Assembly: GCA_023515795.1 (NCBI GenBank)
Contig: JALGPX010000035.1
Location: 1-64,000, forward strand
Direction: 5' to 3'
Source: Amoeboaphelidium occidentale
Taxonomy: Eukaryota > Aphelidiomycota > Aphelidea
Length of the DNA: 64,000 nt
Position 1 is the stretch's first letter, and each line of letters starts with the position of its first letter. Shown here piece after piece: positions 20,299 through 28,589 of the stretch. Position numbers and translations under genes: made by a program. Under the pieces are notes generated by a model, which saw only the letters and a program-made list of their open reading frames with translations, did no database searches and was not told the origin of the DNA.

Positions 20299-20372
20299 TT
20301 GAAAGTTTGCGAAGGAAAACTTTGTCTTGTTTCAACCTCAGAATCGTGCTCACGCCGCAGACACAAAGAAAA
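20299..20372. promoter_or_regulatory. 74-bp bidirectional promoter
   Basis: Short spacer between divergent starts of MTRR (20298, minus) and the creC/WDR20-like gene (20373, plus). No TATA element evident. Confidence 0.4.
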
Positions 20373-22990
20373 ATGTCATATTTGTCTGCACAGTACAGTA
20401 ATACTCATGAAATATCACATTCTCAACAGCTGAATGATGATCTATTGATATCTATTCCCTCAGGACAGAATATCAGATTGCATGATGTTGTAACACTTGG
20501 AAAATTATCGAATGGTCATAATGATATGCAAAAAATCAAACCAAATTTAAACGTTGGTATACGGCCTGTCCTGTTTGAAATGGTTAAAAGTGACTACGGT
20601 GATATTGGCAGATTGTTACAAAGATCGATCGTCCATGTGAAGAGTAGTCGCAGTGTGGATTCAATATCCTCAGAGAAACTATCTGTAAGTAGTTCAGTAG
20701 AATCGCTGGGCTCGGTGTCAAAGAATGAACCAAAAGATGCGGATGGTCATGATATTAAACCATTGAGTATTCCGAATAAGTTGAATGTAAATGATAGCAA
20801 GATATTAGATTCGCATGGCTTATTGGGTCTGAATTTTGATGGCAATGGAACAGATTTAAATGTTACTGAGCGCTTGAATGATTTATTGGGCTTTACTGCT
20901 TCAAAAGATAACTCTGATGGTGTATTGCAATCAAAGCTTGATAACTCTGAAGTGCTGTTCAGTTCTAGTACGACTTCATTGCAAGATTATCACCAACTAA
21001 AGCCTAAAAATGGTCTTGAAAATACTGAAACTAACACGAAACAGCTTCAACAAGCAGCTATTTATGAAAGAAACCTTGATGCTTCAATGAAATCAGGAAA
21101 AGCATTCTCAATGACTTCTTTGGCGTCTGGAAGCTCAACCAAGAAGAAAAAGAAGGCTATTCTAAAAGATTTACTAAACAAACAGAACAGTCAGATCAGT
21201 AGCAACACATGGTTATTGAACATGAAGTTCATGTCTGATTCTCGAATTGCTGAAGTCTGGACAGAGCATCTACACGAGATATTTCAAATTTTACCCAAGA
21301 ATGAAGCAAAGAAGTTTTTAGTGCCTCTGACGGATACAAACTATGAAGCTGGAACGGCTTCGATGATTGATTCTGATGCTTTATCCAAAAGCACGCCCTC
21401 TAGGCTTAGACAATTCTTTGTTTCAAAGAAAGAATCTTATGCATCAATGCATTCTTCTATTACTGGTTCTAAAGGGAGAGTGGATGCGAAAGATCAGAAA
21501 CACGGTATTGGAATGATGACTTTGATGTTGCTCTGTGGTCATGACTGGATCTTAGGTGATTTAAACAATTTCTCTGAACCTTGGGCAAGACTTTCCTTTA
21601 AATCTCTACCTACTTGCCAAGATGTATTGAATTCTTCACCGAATATCAAATCAGAAGAAAATGGCACTGAAATTCTGTTGGGATTCAATGACGGCGAGAT
21701 CATCTACATTAATCCTTTAAAGAAGAAATACTTGCGTTTCAATAAGGAAGGTTTCTATCACAAACAATGCGTAACAAAAGTTTCATGGATACCAGCAGTT
21801 CCAGGATCTTTTGTTGCTTGCTTCGCTGACGGTATCATTATGGTTATGAGCATTGAATGTGAAGACACTTCGTATTACAGAAGCTCAAAGGGGTTACAAA
21901 AAGATTTGACATCTTCATCCCTCAATATTGATGATTTAGACAAGGAAGATCTTGCAGAAATGGAGGTCGACGCAAAGATGCTGAGTGAAGCAGCCAAAAT
22001 CCAAACTTCTTTCTGCAATTCATCGATTCAATGCTTTCTACAACTTATTCATAAGTCAAAAAGACAGACTAGAAATCCTCTAAGTGTTTGGAGGCTCTAC
22101 TCTCCTGGAAGGCCTGTACCTTTTGGAGTGGACGTACAAGATGGAATTGTTTCAGACGAGAATGAGTTGTATTTAAAATCGAAGCCTTTGAACAAGTGTA
22201 CATCTCCTGTGATCACAGGTATTCAGTTCTCTCCGACTAATCCAATGTTAATGGCTCTGACAACCAGTTCTGGTGGAGTGTTTTTTGTGGATCTTGAAGT
22301 TCAGAGTGAAGCACAAAACAGTTCCATACTATTCAACTTGTTAAGTGTTTACTACATTTCATGCGGTGCAGCTCTTTGTGGAAAATTTAGCTCAGATGGT
22401 TTTGTTTTTGCAGTCGGAGGTCATGATGATCTTGTTACTCTGATAGACGTTGAAGCGTGTCTAAATGGATACGGATCTTTTAGTGGAGTGTTGTTAGAAG
22501 GACACGATAATTGGGTCAATGATCTAAATATTGAATCTTTCAAAGCGACCGATACAATTAAGGGCAAAGCGAATTCATCACAACTTGGCTTTAGCACAGA
22601 GCGCTTCAAAACAGTTTACAAGATATGGAGCGTTGGAGAAGATGGAAAGTTTTGCACGTTTGAAGTTGATAGAAGGAAAGTTTTGCGAAAAAGAAATAAT
22701 ATGCAGTCTCAAAATAGCTGGGCGAGCCTTGATAGAACTTTGCCAAGAGAAGCAGGTGATTTGAGATGGAAGTCCTTAGATCGAAGTATAGCAACTAGGA
22801 TATGCTCTCCAAATATGCAAACTACTGTGAAGATCAGTGCACAAACCGTACGCTGTTATTGTTTCGACTGCTAATTCTTTAGAGTGTTTATATTCACAAA
22901 GATCCGATTGTTTCAATTGATATCAAGCGAGGATACATGATAACTGGTGGTCGAAGCGGCGTTATGAAGTTATGGAGAATCGAAGAGTAG
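20373..22990 (+). CDS. creC: creC/WDR20-like WD40 protein (deubiquitinase cofactor)
   Basis: CDS join(20373..22847,22883..22990), 860 aa; the 35-nt intron (22848..22882) contains CTGCTAAT before TTTAG and restores the final blade (SVYIHKDPIVSIDI...MKLWRIEE). The frame is open leftwards into the MTRR antisense strand but the first ATG in free sequence is 20373. The N-terminal 350 residues are low complexity and polar. The conserved part begins at LLGFNDGEIIYINPL, then KVSWIPAVPGSFVACFADG, ITGIQFSPTNPML, SDGFVFAVGGHDDLVTLIDVE, LEGHDNWVNDLNIE and KIWSVGEDGKFCTFEV. In fungi CreC (WDR20 in animals) supports a USP46/CreB deubiquitinase in carbon catabolite regulation. The blade order fits that family; the function is by homology. 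Confidence 0.82.
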
Positions 22991-23092
22991 TTAACCTAAA
23001 TAGAAGCGTTTGATTTTGTTTGTTTGGGTCAGTTGGACAGGTTCGCGATCTTGTTCTGTGATACTTTGCGAATTCTGTCCTCGAAACATCAA

Positions 23093-24655
23093 ATGATCAA
23101 GTTGCTACTTCTAACATTGGCACTTCTTGGATGCCAAGTATTATGGACCGTCGAATTGGGCTACGGAACACCTTACTTGCTTCAATTAGGATTCACAAAG
23201 GCAGAATCAACTTTAACGTGGCTCGCAGGTCCCTTATCAGGCTTACTTATACAGCCAATCGTTGGAAAACTATCTGATAACTCAAAGCTTCAGATATGCA
23301 AAGGCTGGGGACGTCGGAAACCGTTTCTGTTGCTGTTCTCTGCTTTAACCTTGGTTTCGATCATACTAGTTGCGTTTCCTGATCTTCTTGTGCAGGAGAA
23401 GTTCCAAAAGAAGATCACAGTGGTAGTAGGCTTTTACGTGTTAGATGCATGCCTGAATGGTGTTCTGGCAATGGCACGTTGTCTAATAGTCGATTGCTTG
23501 CCTGCTTCACAACAGCAGGAAGGTCACGCAACAGCTTCTTGGATGATCTCAATTGGAAATGCTGTAGGATACGCTATTGGAGCAACAGATCTCAGTTTCT
23601 TGAAGCTGTTTCAAAGTCAGATGAAGTCGTTATCGCTTGTGGCATCGCTTATATTCATTATGTGCATTGCGGCGACATTGTTTGGTGTGCATGAACTGCC
23701 AAAGGAACGCAACAATGTTGCAACACGGGTTAATACAAAATCCATTCTTGGAACTTTACTAGGCTGGGCTGTATTATTTGCAAGACTTCCCCGGCCCATC
23801 TTGCTCCTCTTCATATCACAGTTCTTTTCTTGGTTCTCATGGTTTCCTGTATTGTTCTACTCATCACAGTATGTTCAAGACCATGCTGAAGGGTATAAAC
23901 AAAAAGACTTGATAGGTTCTGCTGCATTGCTGAACTTTTCATTATTATCAATTGTTACAAGTTTCATTGCTCCAAGGATCATTAAGAGATATGATCTAAA
24001 ACTTAATAACGCCTTGGCATACAGTCATATTGCTCTGTTCTTGAGTATGTGCGTGGGAACATTTATAGTCAGCTCTTTAACAACTCAAGAGTCAAAGCTA
24101 ATGGGATCAATAGTTCTTGTTTCACTGAATGGCATAATGTGCGCATTAACGTTCTGGATTCCTTTCGCTCTACTAGGAGAATTCTTGGCTGAACAAGATG
24201 AACATGATTATCAAACAGGTACTAGAGCATTTGAATATGCAGCTATTGTTGAATCTGAGGGAGAATTGAATTCCTCTGATGCCTTGAGAAGACGTGATCG
24301 TTTGAAATTGAAGAGGACAAAGACATATCCTGTAACCGAGACAACTGCATCGCTATTAGTAGAAGAGAAGGGCATAAGCAAATCTGAAGAAACAATACTG
24401 GGAGATTTAGGACGTGACCAACTGTCAACTGGTATCATTCTTGGTCTGCACAATACATGCATAGTTTTACCTCAATTCTTTGCCACACTGACATGTGGTC
24501 TAGTTTTTGAGATGGTACGAAAAGCACAATTATCAGACGAGTTAGCTGGCGAAAGACAGAATGCTTTGCATCTTGAGGACTCTGTTGCGTGGGCATGGCG
24601 TATTTGCGGATTGACTTCATTGCTTGCATCCTACTTTGTGTTAAAAGCAGCCTGA
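23093..24655 (+). CDS. SUT/SLC45-type glycoside:proton symporter
   Basis: 520 aa, about twelve membrane spans, of the glycoside-pentoside-hexuronide family that includes plant sucrose carriers, SLC45 proteins and Schizosaccharomyces pombe Sut1. It begins in TM1 with LLGCQVLWTVELGYGTPYLLQLG, then WLAGPLSGLLIQPIVGKLSD and the signature GWGRRKPFLLLF; a long cytoplasmic loop (about residues 375-470) separates the last membrane spans. The start is the ATG at 23093; the upstream frame to 23024 has no ATG. An unseen 5' exon cannot be excluded because the N-terminal cytosolic tail is very short. Probable substrate: sucrose, maltose or another alpha-glucoside. No intron visible. Confidence 0.88.
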   Translation: MIKLLLLTLALLGCQVLWTVELGYGTPYLLQLGFTKAESTLTWLAGPLSGLLIQPIVGKLSDNSKLQICKGWGRRKPFLLLFSALTLVSIILVAFPDLLVQEKFQKKITVVVGFYVLDACLNGVLAMARCLIVDCLPASQQQEGHATASWMISIGNAVGYAIGATDLSFLKLFQSQMKSLSLVASLIFIMCIAATLFGVHELPKERNNVATRVNTKSILGTLLGWAVLFARLPRPILLLFISQFFSWFSWFPVLFYSSQYVQDHAEGYKQKDLIGSAALLNFSLLSIVTSFIAPRIIKRYDLKLNNALAYSHIALFLSMCVGTFIVSSLTTQESKLMGSIVLVSLNGIMCALTFWIPFALLGEFLAEQDEHDYQTGTRAFEYAAIVESEGELNSSDALRRRDRLKLKRTKTYPVTETTASLLVEEKGISKSEETILGDLGRDQLSTGIILGLHNTCIVLPQFFATLTCGLVFEMVRKAQLSDELAGERQNALHLEDSVAWAWRICGLTSLLASYFVLKAA

Positions 24656-24696
24656 ACCCTACATCATAACAATAGATAACTAAACCCCAGAATTTA

Positions 24697-25217
24697 TTAA
24701 TTCTTCTTTTTACTATCAACAGAAGCAGCCTTCTTCTTCATAACTTCAAGCACGAGCGCCACCGCTTGCCACAATAACAAACCCTAAACAGCGACAAATT
24801 CAACAACGAACTTTATCATTAAATTATCTTACCGATGCAACAATACAGTTAACCAAAAGGGGCAATGATACCGTCACGGTGATAAAGAATCCGCTGATAT
24901 CAAAGTAGTTGCGCTGAGAGAAGGTAAACCAGTAACGGCTGGCATATTCATTCAACTGTCTCGCATTCAAAACTGTTAAGGTGGATAAACTCAAAACCAA
25001 AAGAATGAAAATGTGATATTTCCTTAGCGCGACAAGGGAAACCAGAGTAATCAAGTGAAAAGCCAAAAGTGCCACGATCCAAGGCTCCTCCCAGTCGACC
25101 TGATCATTAGAGGGACAAACCAGAAAGAGAAATGCTTACCTGCTGAAGGTACCGGTAATAAGGATCCTTTTGGGCTGCAGCGAAAATACTGTTTAAATAC
25201 TCGACAGCTGAATCCAT
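24697..25217 (-). CDS. TMEM18: TMEM18 homologue
   Basis: 143 aa from three exons, complement(join(24697..24783,24833..25099,25140..25217)), introns of 40 and 49 nt. Splicing gives MDSAVEYLNSIFAAAQKD, then VDWEEPWIVALLAFHLITLV, and finally GLLLWQAVALVLEVMKKKA. TMEM18 hallmarks are the WxEPWxxxLLAFH entry to TM1, the NEYASRYWFTFSQRNYFD segment, and the Lys-rich C-terminal tail ending KKKN. TMEM18 is a nuclear-envelope membrane protein of poorly understood function. All three exons join in phase 0, which supports the model. Its 3' end converges on the sugar transporter 41 bp away. Confidence 0.92.
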
Positions 25218-25585
25218 TTCAATCTTCAGCAAAAATTTGATCAAAGTTTGGCAAGATGTTGCGCGATAAGATTGTGATAAGTGGGAGCCACAGGACAGTT
25301 GTTACAAGTCAAATCGAAGCGCAGGATGTGTTAAACTCAAATATTCTCCATCCGAGTTGACTTTCTATTGCTGGACTTTATCGGCTCTACGAATGGCATC
25401 ATGTGGTTTGGCACATCCAGTCTGAATGCGAAGCCTGTACACGATATTTTGGATAATAATGATGGTAAAGTCTAACAGGAGTCATATCGTAGATTTACAG
25501 CTTCGATCAACAATCAATCATGATACACCAGAATCTTGACCCTACATAAAAGGCACTGTTTCGTGTCCAATATTTCCTGGAAAAA
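25218..25585. promoter_or_regulatory. Intergenic promoter region of secreted paralogue 1
   Basis: 368 bp between divergent TMEM18 and the first Cys-rich secreted gene. From about 25481 to the TATA-like box at 25545 it resembles the upstream regions of the next two paralogues, with a shared ATCAATCATGATAC tract at about 25512 and TCTTGAC at 25534. Confidence 0.5.
25545..25553 (+). promoter_or_regulatory. TATA-like box CATAAAAGG, paralogue 1
   Basis: CATAAAAGG 41 bp before the ATG at 25586, followed by GCRCTGTTTCGTG also found at paralogue 3. Confidence 0.65.
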
Positions 25586-26161
25586 ATGAAATTAACTTTA
25601 TCTGTTGTTTTACTAGCTGCTTTGTGTATTGTGGTTAGTGGTGTTCCACAAAAGTCGCCTTCAGATATGAAGAAGGAGGATGCTAAGAATGATGATCCTA
25701 AGAATGAAGATGCAAAGGAGAACTCTTCTCCTAACGTTCAAATGGTTGAGAAAGTCACTTATTCTGATCAGAACTGTCAAGATGTTATCATCAGACAGTT
25801 TTATGAAGCAGATGATGGTATTGGATGCGGTGCTTATTCTAATGGAGCTTGCGGAAGTAATGGCGACATTGGTTCACACATGTACAAGTGCCCTGCTGAA
25901 GAAACTGAGCTTGATATGAAAGAATACGTCCGTTTGGATGTTTATAATACAGAAGATTGTTCTGGCACTGTCTCAACAACCAGCTATTTTCCAAGAAAAT
26001 ATGAAGGCGAGTGTATCCCGTATGACAAGTCTTTTAAAACCACGGACAGCCAAATCTTTAAAATTGAAGGCGAAACTTTTTCAGTTGGATGGACTAGTTG
26101 TGACAACTTGTACAAGTATACTAAAGGAAAATGTGTTGATGGAGCCATTGCCCATTTTTAA
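25586..26161 (+). CDS. Secreted 8-cysteine protein, paralogue 1
   Basis: 191 aa, intronless. Signal peptide MKLTLSVVLLAALCIVVSG, then an acidic/Lys repeat linker (KKEDAKNDDPKNEDAKEN), then a domain of about 140 residues with eight cysteines. Landmarks are YSDQNCQD, GCGAYSNGACGSNGDIGSHMY, EDCSGTVST, YFPRKYEGEC and YTKGKCVDG. The even Cys number and secretion imply four disulfides. First of three tandem, same-strand copies. I recognise no named family; possible roles are cell-surface, adhesion or host-interaction proteins, all inference. Confidence 0.8.
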   Translation: MKLTLSVVLLAALCIVVSGVPQKSPSDMKKEDAKNDDPKNEDAKENSSPNVQMVEKVTYSDQNCQDVIIRQFYEADDGIGCGAYSNGACGSNGDIGSHMYKCPAEETELDMKEYVRLDVYNTEDCSGTVSTTSYFPRKYEGECIPYDKSFKTTDSQIFKIEGETFSVGWTSCDNLYKYTKGKCVDGAIAHF

Positions 26162-26531
26162 GAAGTTTAATAAACAAAGTTAATATAATGGCGTCAAGAA
26201 ATTTTAATGGAATGCGAGTGAGAACATTCTGCTTTAAGAGAAGAATTGCTTGGCGGCGTATATCATTAAAGGCCTCTGGATTTGGTGTGATCAACGATTT
26301 TTGATTATTGCTTTCTTTCTAACATGTGAACCATGACTGTAACAAGCTTTACAATTTCAAAGTATCGCAAACCTATTAATTACGCGCGCTAGCAGAGTCT
26401 ACGAGATTCGTTAAAGTTTTCATAATGCGAATCTCAGATTCACACGATCCGATCGAACATCAATCATGATACAACTGTATCTTGACGCTGCATAAAAGGC
26501 GTCAAAAATTCTACAGCACTTCTTTACGAAT
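26162..26531. promoter_or_regulatory. Intergenic promoter region of secreted paralogue 2
   Basis: 370 bp. Holds the 3' end of paralogue 1 (AATAAA near 26169) and the promoter of paralogue 2, including GCGAATCTCAGATT at 26427, ATCAATCATGATAC at about 26460 and CATAAAAGG at 26491. No additional gene seen. Confidence 0.5.
26491..26499 (+). promoter_or_regulatory. TATA-like box CATAAAAGG, paralogue 2
   Basis: CATAAAAGG 41 bp before the ATG at 26532, the same spacing as in the neighbouring copies. Confidence 0.65.
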
Positions 26532-27107
26532 ATGAGATTCACTGTATCTGTTGTTTTACTAGCTGCTTTGTGTATTGTGGTTAGTGGTGTTCCACAAAAG
26601 TCGCCTTCAGATATGAAGAAGGAGGATGCTAAGAATGATGATCCTAAGAATGAAGATGCAAAGGAGAACTCTTCTAATAAAGTTCAAATGGTTGAAAAGG
26701 CACTGTATTCTGATCAGAACTGTCAAGATGTTATCATCAGACAGTTTTATGAAGCAGATGATGGTATTGGATGCGGTGCTTATTCTAATGGAGCTTGCGG
26801 AAGTAATGGCGACATTGGTTCACACATGTACAAGTGCCCTGCTGAAGAAACTGAGCTTGATATGAAAGAATACGTCCGTTTGGATGTTTATAATACAGAA
26901 GATTGTTCTGGCACTGTCTCAACAACCAGCTATTTTCCAAGAAAAAATGAAGGCAAGTGTATCCCGTATGATAAGTTTGGTAAAAACACGGAGAGTAGGA
27001 TATTCAAAATTGAAGGCGAAACCCTTTCAGTTGGATGGATCGATTGCAACAACTTGGAAACCTTTACGAAAGGAAAGTGTGTTGATGGAGCAATTGCAAA
27101 CTTTTAG
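26532..27107 (+). CDS. Secreted 8-cysteine protein, paralogue 2
   Basis: 191 aa, intronless. Nearly identical to paralogue 1 through the signal peptide, acidic linker and the block from SDQNCQD to YFPRK, but clearly different in the last 45 residues (KFGKNTESRIFKIEGETLS, CNNLETFTKGKC) and in the short NKVQMVEKALY segment. All eight cysteines are retained. The patchy identity points to recent duplication or gene conversion of the 5' two thirds with divergence in the C-terminal part. Confidence 0.8.
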   Translation: MRFTVSVVLLAALCIVVSGVPQKSPSDMKKEDAKNDDPKNEDAKENSSNKVQMVEKALYSDQNCQDVIIRQFYEADDGIGCGAYSNGACGSNGDIGSHMYKCPAEETELDMKEYVRLDVYNTEDCSGTVSTTSYFPRKNEGKCIPYDKFGKNTESRIFKIEGETLSVGWIDCNNLETFTKGKCVDGAIANF

Positions 27108-27284
27108 GAAGTTTAATAAACGAAAGTATATCTCATCAGAATTTGCGGACTTTATCGGAAACGGTTTGTTCTAGTTGCTTGCGATTTCAAGTCTCCTAGA
27201 GATTTTCAACTTGGATAGACTGCGGATCTCAGATTGGCAGCCCCGATCAAAGATCATGCAGGATTCAACTCAATCCTGGCGTTC

Positions 27285-27293
27285 CATAAAAGG
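27285..27293 (+). promoter_or_regulatory. TATA-like box CATAAAAGG, paralogue 3
   Basis: CATAAAAGG 41 bp before the ATG at 27326, followed by the same GCGCTGTTTCGTG tract as paralogue 1. Confidence 0.65.
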
Positions 27294-27325
27294 CGCTGTT
27301 TCGTGCACAACATTATCTTTACAAA

Positions 27326-27877
27326 ATGAAATTTGCTTTATCTTCTGTCTTATTTGTTATTGGTTGTGTTATCGTTGCTGCTGCTCCGCAACAGTCCGCC
27401 CCTGATATCAAGAAAGATGATTCACACGATGTTAACGAAAGCTCTCCTGCTAAGGTTACAATGGTCGAAAAGGCCATCTATTCTGACAAGGACTGTAAGG
27501 ATGCTATTTTCAGGCAGTTTTATGAGCCCGATATGGTGAGTTGCAACTATTATTCCAGTGGCCAGTGTGGAAGCAATGGTGAAATTGGTTCACACATGTA
27601 CACGTGCCCAGCCCAAGAAACCGAGCTTGATATGAAGGAGTATGCTCGCATGGACGCTTACGATACAGATGATTGTTCTGGGCCTATCTCGACCAGCATT
27701 TATTTTCCTAGGAAAAATGCAGGTAAGTGCATCTCATATGATACGTACGGCAATTATACTCAGACTCAAGTATTCAAACTGGAAGGCGATAAATTTTCAG
27801 TTGGCTGGAGCGATTGCTACAATTTGAATACTTACACCAAAGGAAAATGTGTTGACAAAACTATTGTACAGTTCTAG
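27326..27877 (+). CDS. Secreted 8-cysteine protein, paralogue 3
   Basis: 183 aa, intronless. Signal peptide MKFALSSVLFVIGCVIVAA, a shorter linker than the other two copies, and the same 8-Cys domain with diverged sequence (SDKDCKDAIFRQFYEPD, DDCSGPISTSIYFPRK, YTKGKCVDKTIVQF). The conserved YFPRK and YTKGKCVD blocks mark the family. It is older than the split between copies 1 and 2. Confidence 0.8.
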   Translation: MKFALSSVLFVIGCVIVAAAPQQSAPDIKKDDSHDVNESSPAKVTMVEKAIYSDKDCKDAIFRQFYEPDMVSCNYYSSGQCGSNGEIGSHMYTCPAQETELDMKEYARMDAYDTDDCSGPISTSIYFPRKNAGKCISYDTYGNYTQTQVFKLEGDKFSVGWSDCYNLNTYTKGKCVDKTIVQF

Positions 27878-27963
27878 GAATTATAATTAATGAAGGGTGT
27901 TGTTGGGTTGCTAAAATTGTAATAAATGATGCAAATCTTAGATTTTACATAGGATACATGATC

Positions 27964-28098
27964 AAGAGTTGTAACAATCCCAACTGCTGGACCCGCTGGA
28001 ATCGAGATGTGAATGGAGCAAGGAATATCAGAAGAGTTTTCTTACACATGAATGCCAATGGTGGTGAAAAGCCGGAGGCGTTCCGTAGGGGAAACTAG
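27964..28098 (+). pseudogene. Fanzor/TnpB-like C-terminal zinc-ribbon fragment
   Basis: A 44-codon open stretch ends at TAG 28098 and reads KSCNNPNCWTRWNRDVNGA, then RNIRRVF, and GGEKPEAFRRGN at its end. The CxxxxC followed by WNRDVNGARNI is the hallmark of the second half of the zinc ribbon plus the last RuvC Asp of IS605/IS607 OrfB (TnpB) and its eukaryotic homologues, the Fanzors. Only this C-terminal piece is present; the upstream RuvC, wedge and first CxxC parts are not found. It follows a truncated copy of the secreted-paralogue promoter module. It looks like a transposon remnant, not an active gene. Identification is by motif only. Confidence 0.55.
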
Positions 28099-28496
28099 TC
28101 TGATGATTCAACACAACTTGATCATGGTGCAGGTACTTGAGAGGATTTCCAATTGGGTAGCTGGGAAAGCCATGATCAGCGATAGCCCGAATTCGCATTA
28201 GGGCAATTTCGTGTATTGAGTCTTGTTGCATTAATGATCGNGCTGGACCCGCTGGAATCGAGATGTGAATGGAGCAAGGAATATCAGAAGAGTTTTCTTA
28301 CACATGAATGCCAATGGTGGTGAAAAGCCGGAGGCGTTCCGTAGGGGAAACTAGTCTGATGTTTCAACACAACTTGATCGTGGTGCAGGAACTTGAGAGG
28401 ATTTCCACTTGGGTAGCTGGGAAAGCCATGATCAGCGATATCCCGAATTCGCATTAGGGCAATTTCGTGTATTGAGTCTTGTTGCATTAATGATCG
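27986..28496. repeat. 255-bp direct repeat flanking a single N
   Basis: 27986..28240 and 28242..28496 are the same length without indels and differ at only a handful of positions (for example GATGATTC/GATGTTTC, TGATCATGG/TGATCGTGG, CAGGTACTT/CAGGAACTT, CCAATTGG/CCACTTGG, GATAGCCC/GATATCCC). They are separated by exactly one N, the mark of an assembly join. Either a true tandem duplication or two haplotypes placed in series. Confidence 0.9.
28242..28354 (+). pseudogene. Second copy of the Fanzor/TnpB-like fragment
   Basis: Repeat copy of the fragment, beginning at the Trp after the second Cys (WTRWNRDVNGARNI) directly behind the N at 28241 and ending at TAG 28352-28354. It belongs to the 255-bp duplication and may be an assembly duplicate or second haplotype. 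Confidence 0.45.
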
Positions 28497-28589
28497 CGAG
28501 AGTACGAATTATGTCAGTTTTTTCGTTGATCATTTTGAATGAAAAGCACAATACCAGCAAAAAAAGAAGTCTATTTTGGACCACTTTAA

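Noticed and set aside
20103-20372. N-terminal extension of the creC-like frame into the MTRR gene
   Set aside because: No ATG in the extension and it is antisense to the conserved flavodoxin domain of MTRR.
28028-28487. Two near-identical minus-strand 67-aa frames
   Set aside because: They are antisense to the Fanzor-like fragment and repeated only because of the 255-bp duplication.
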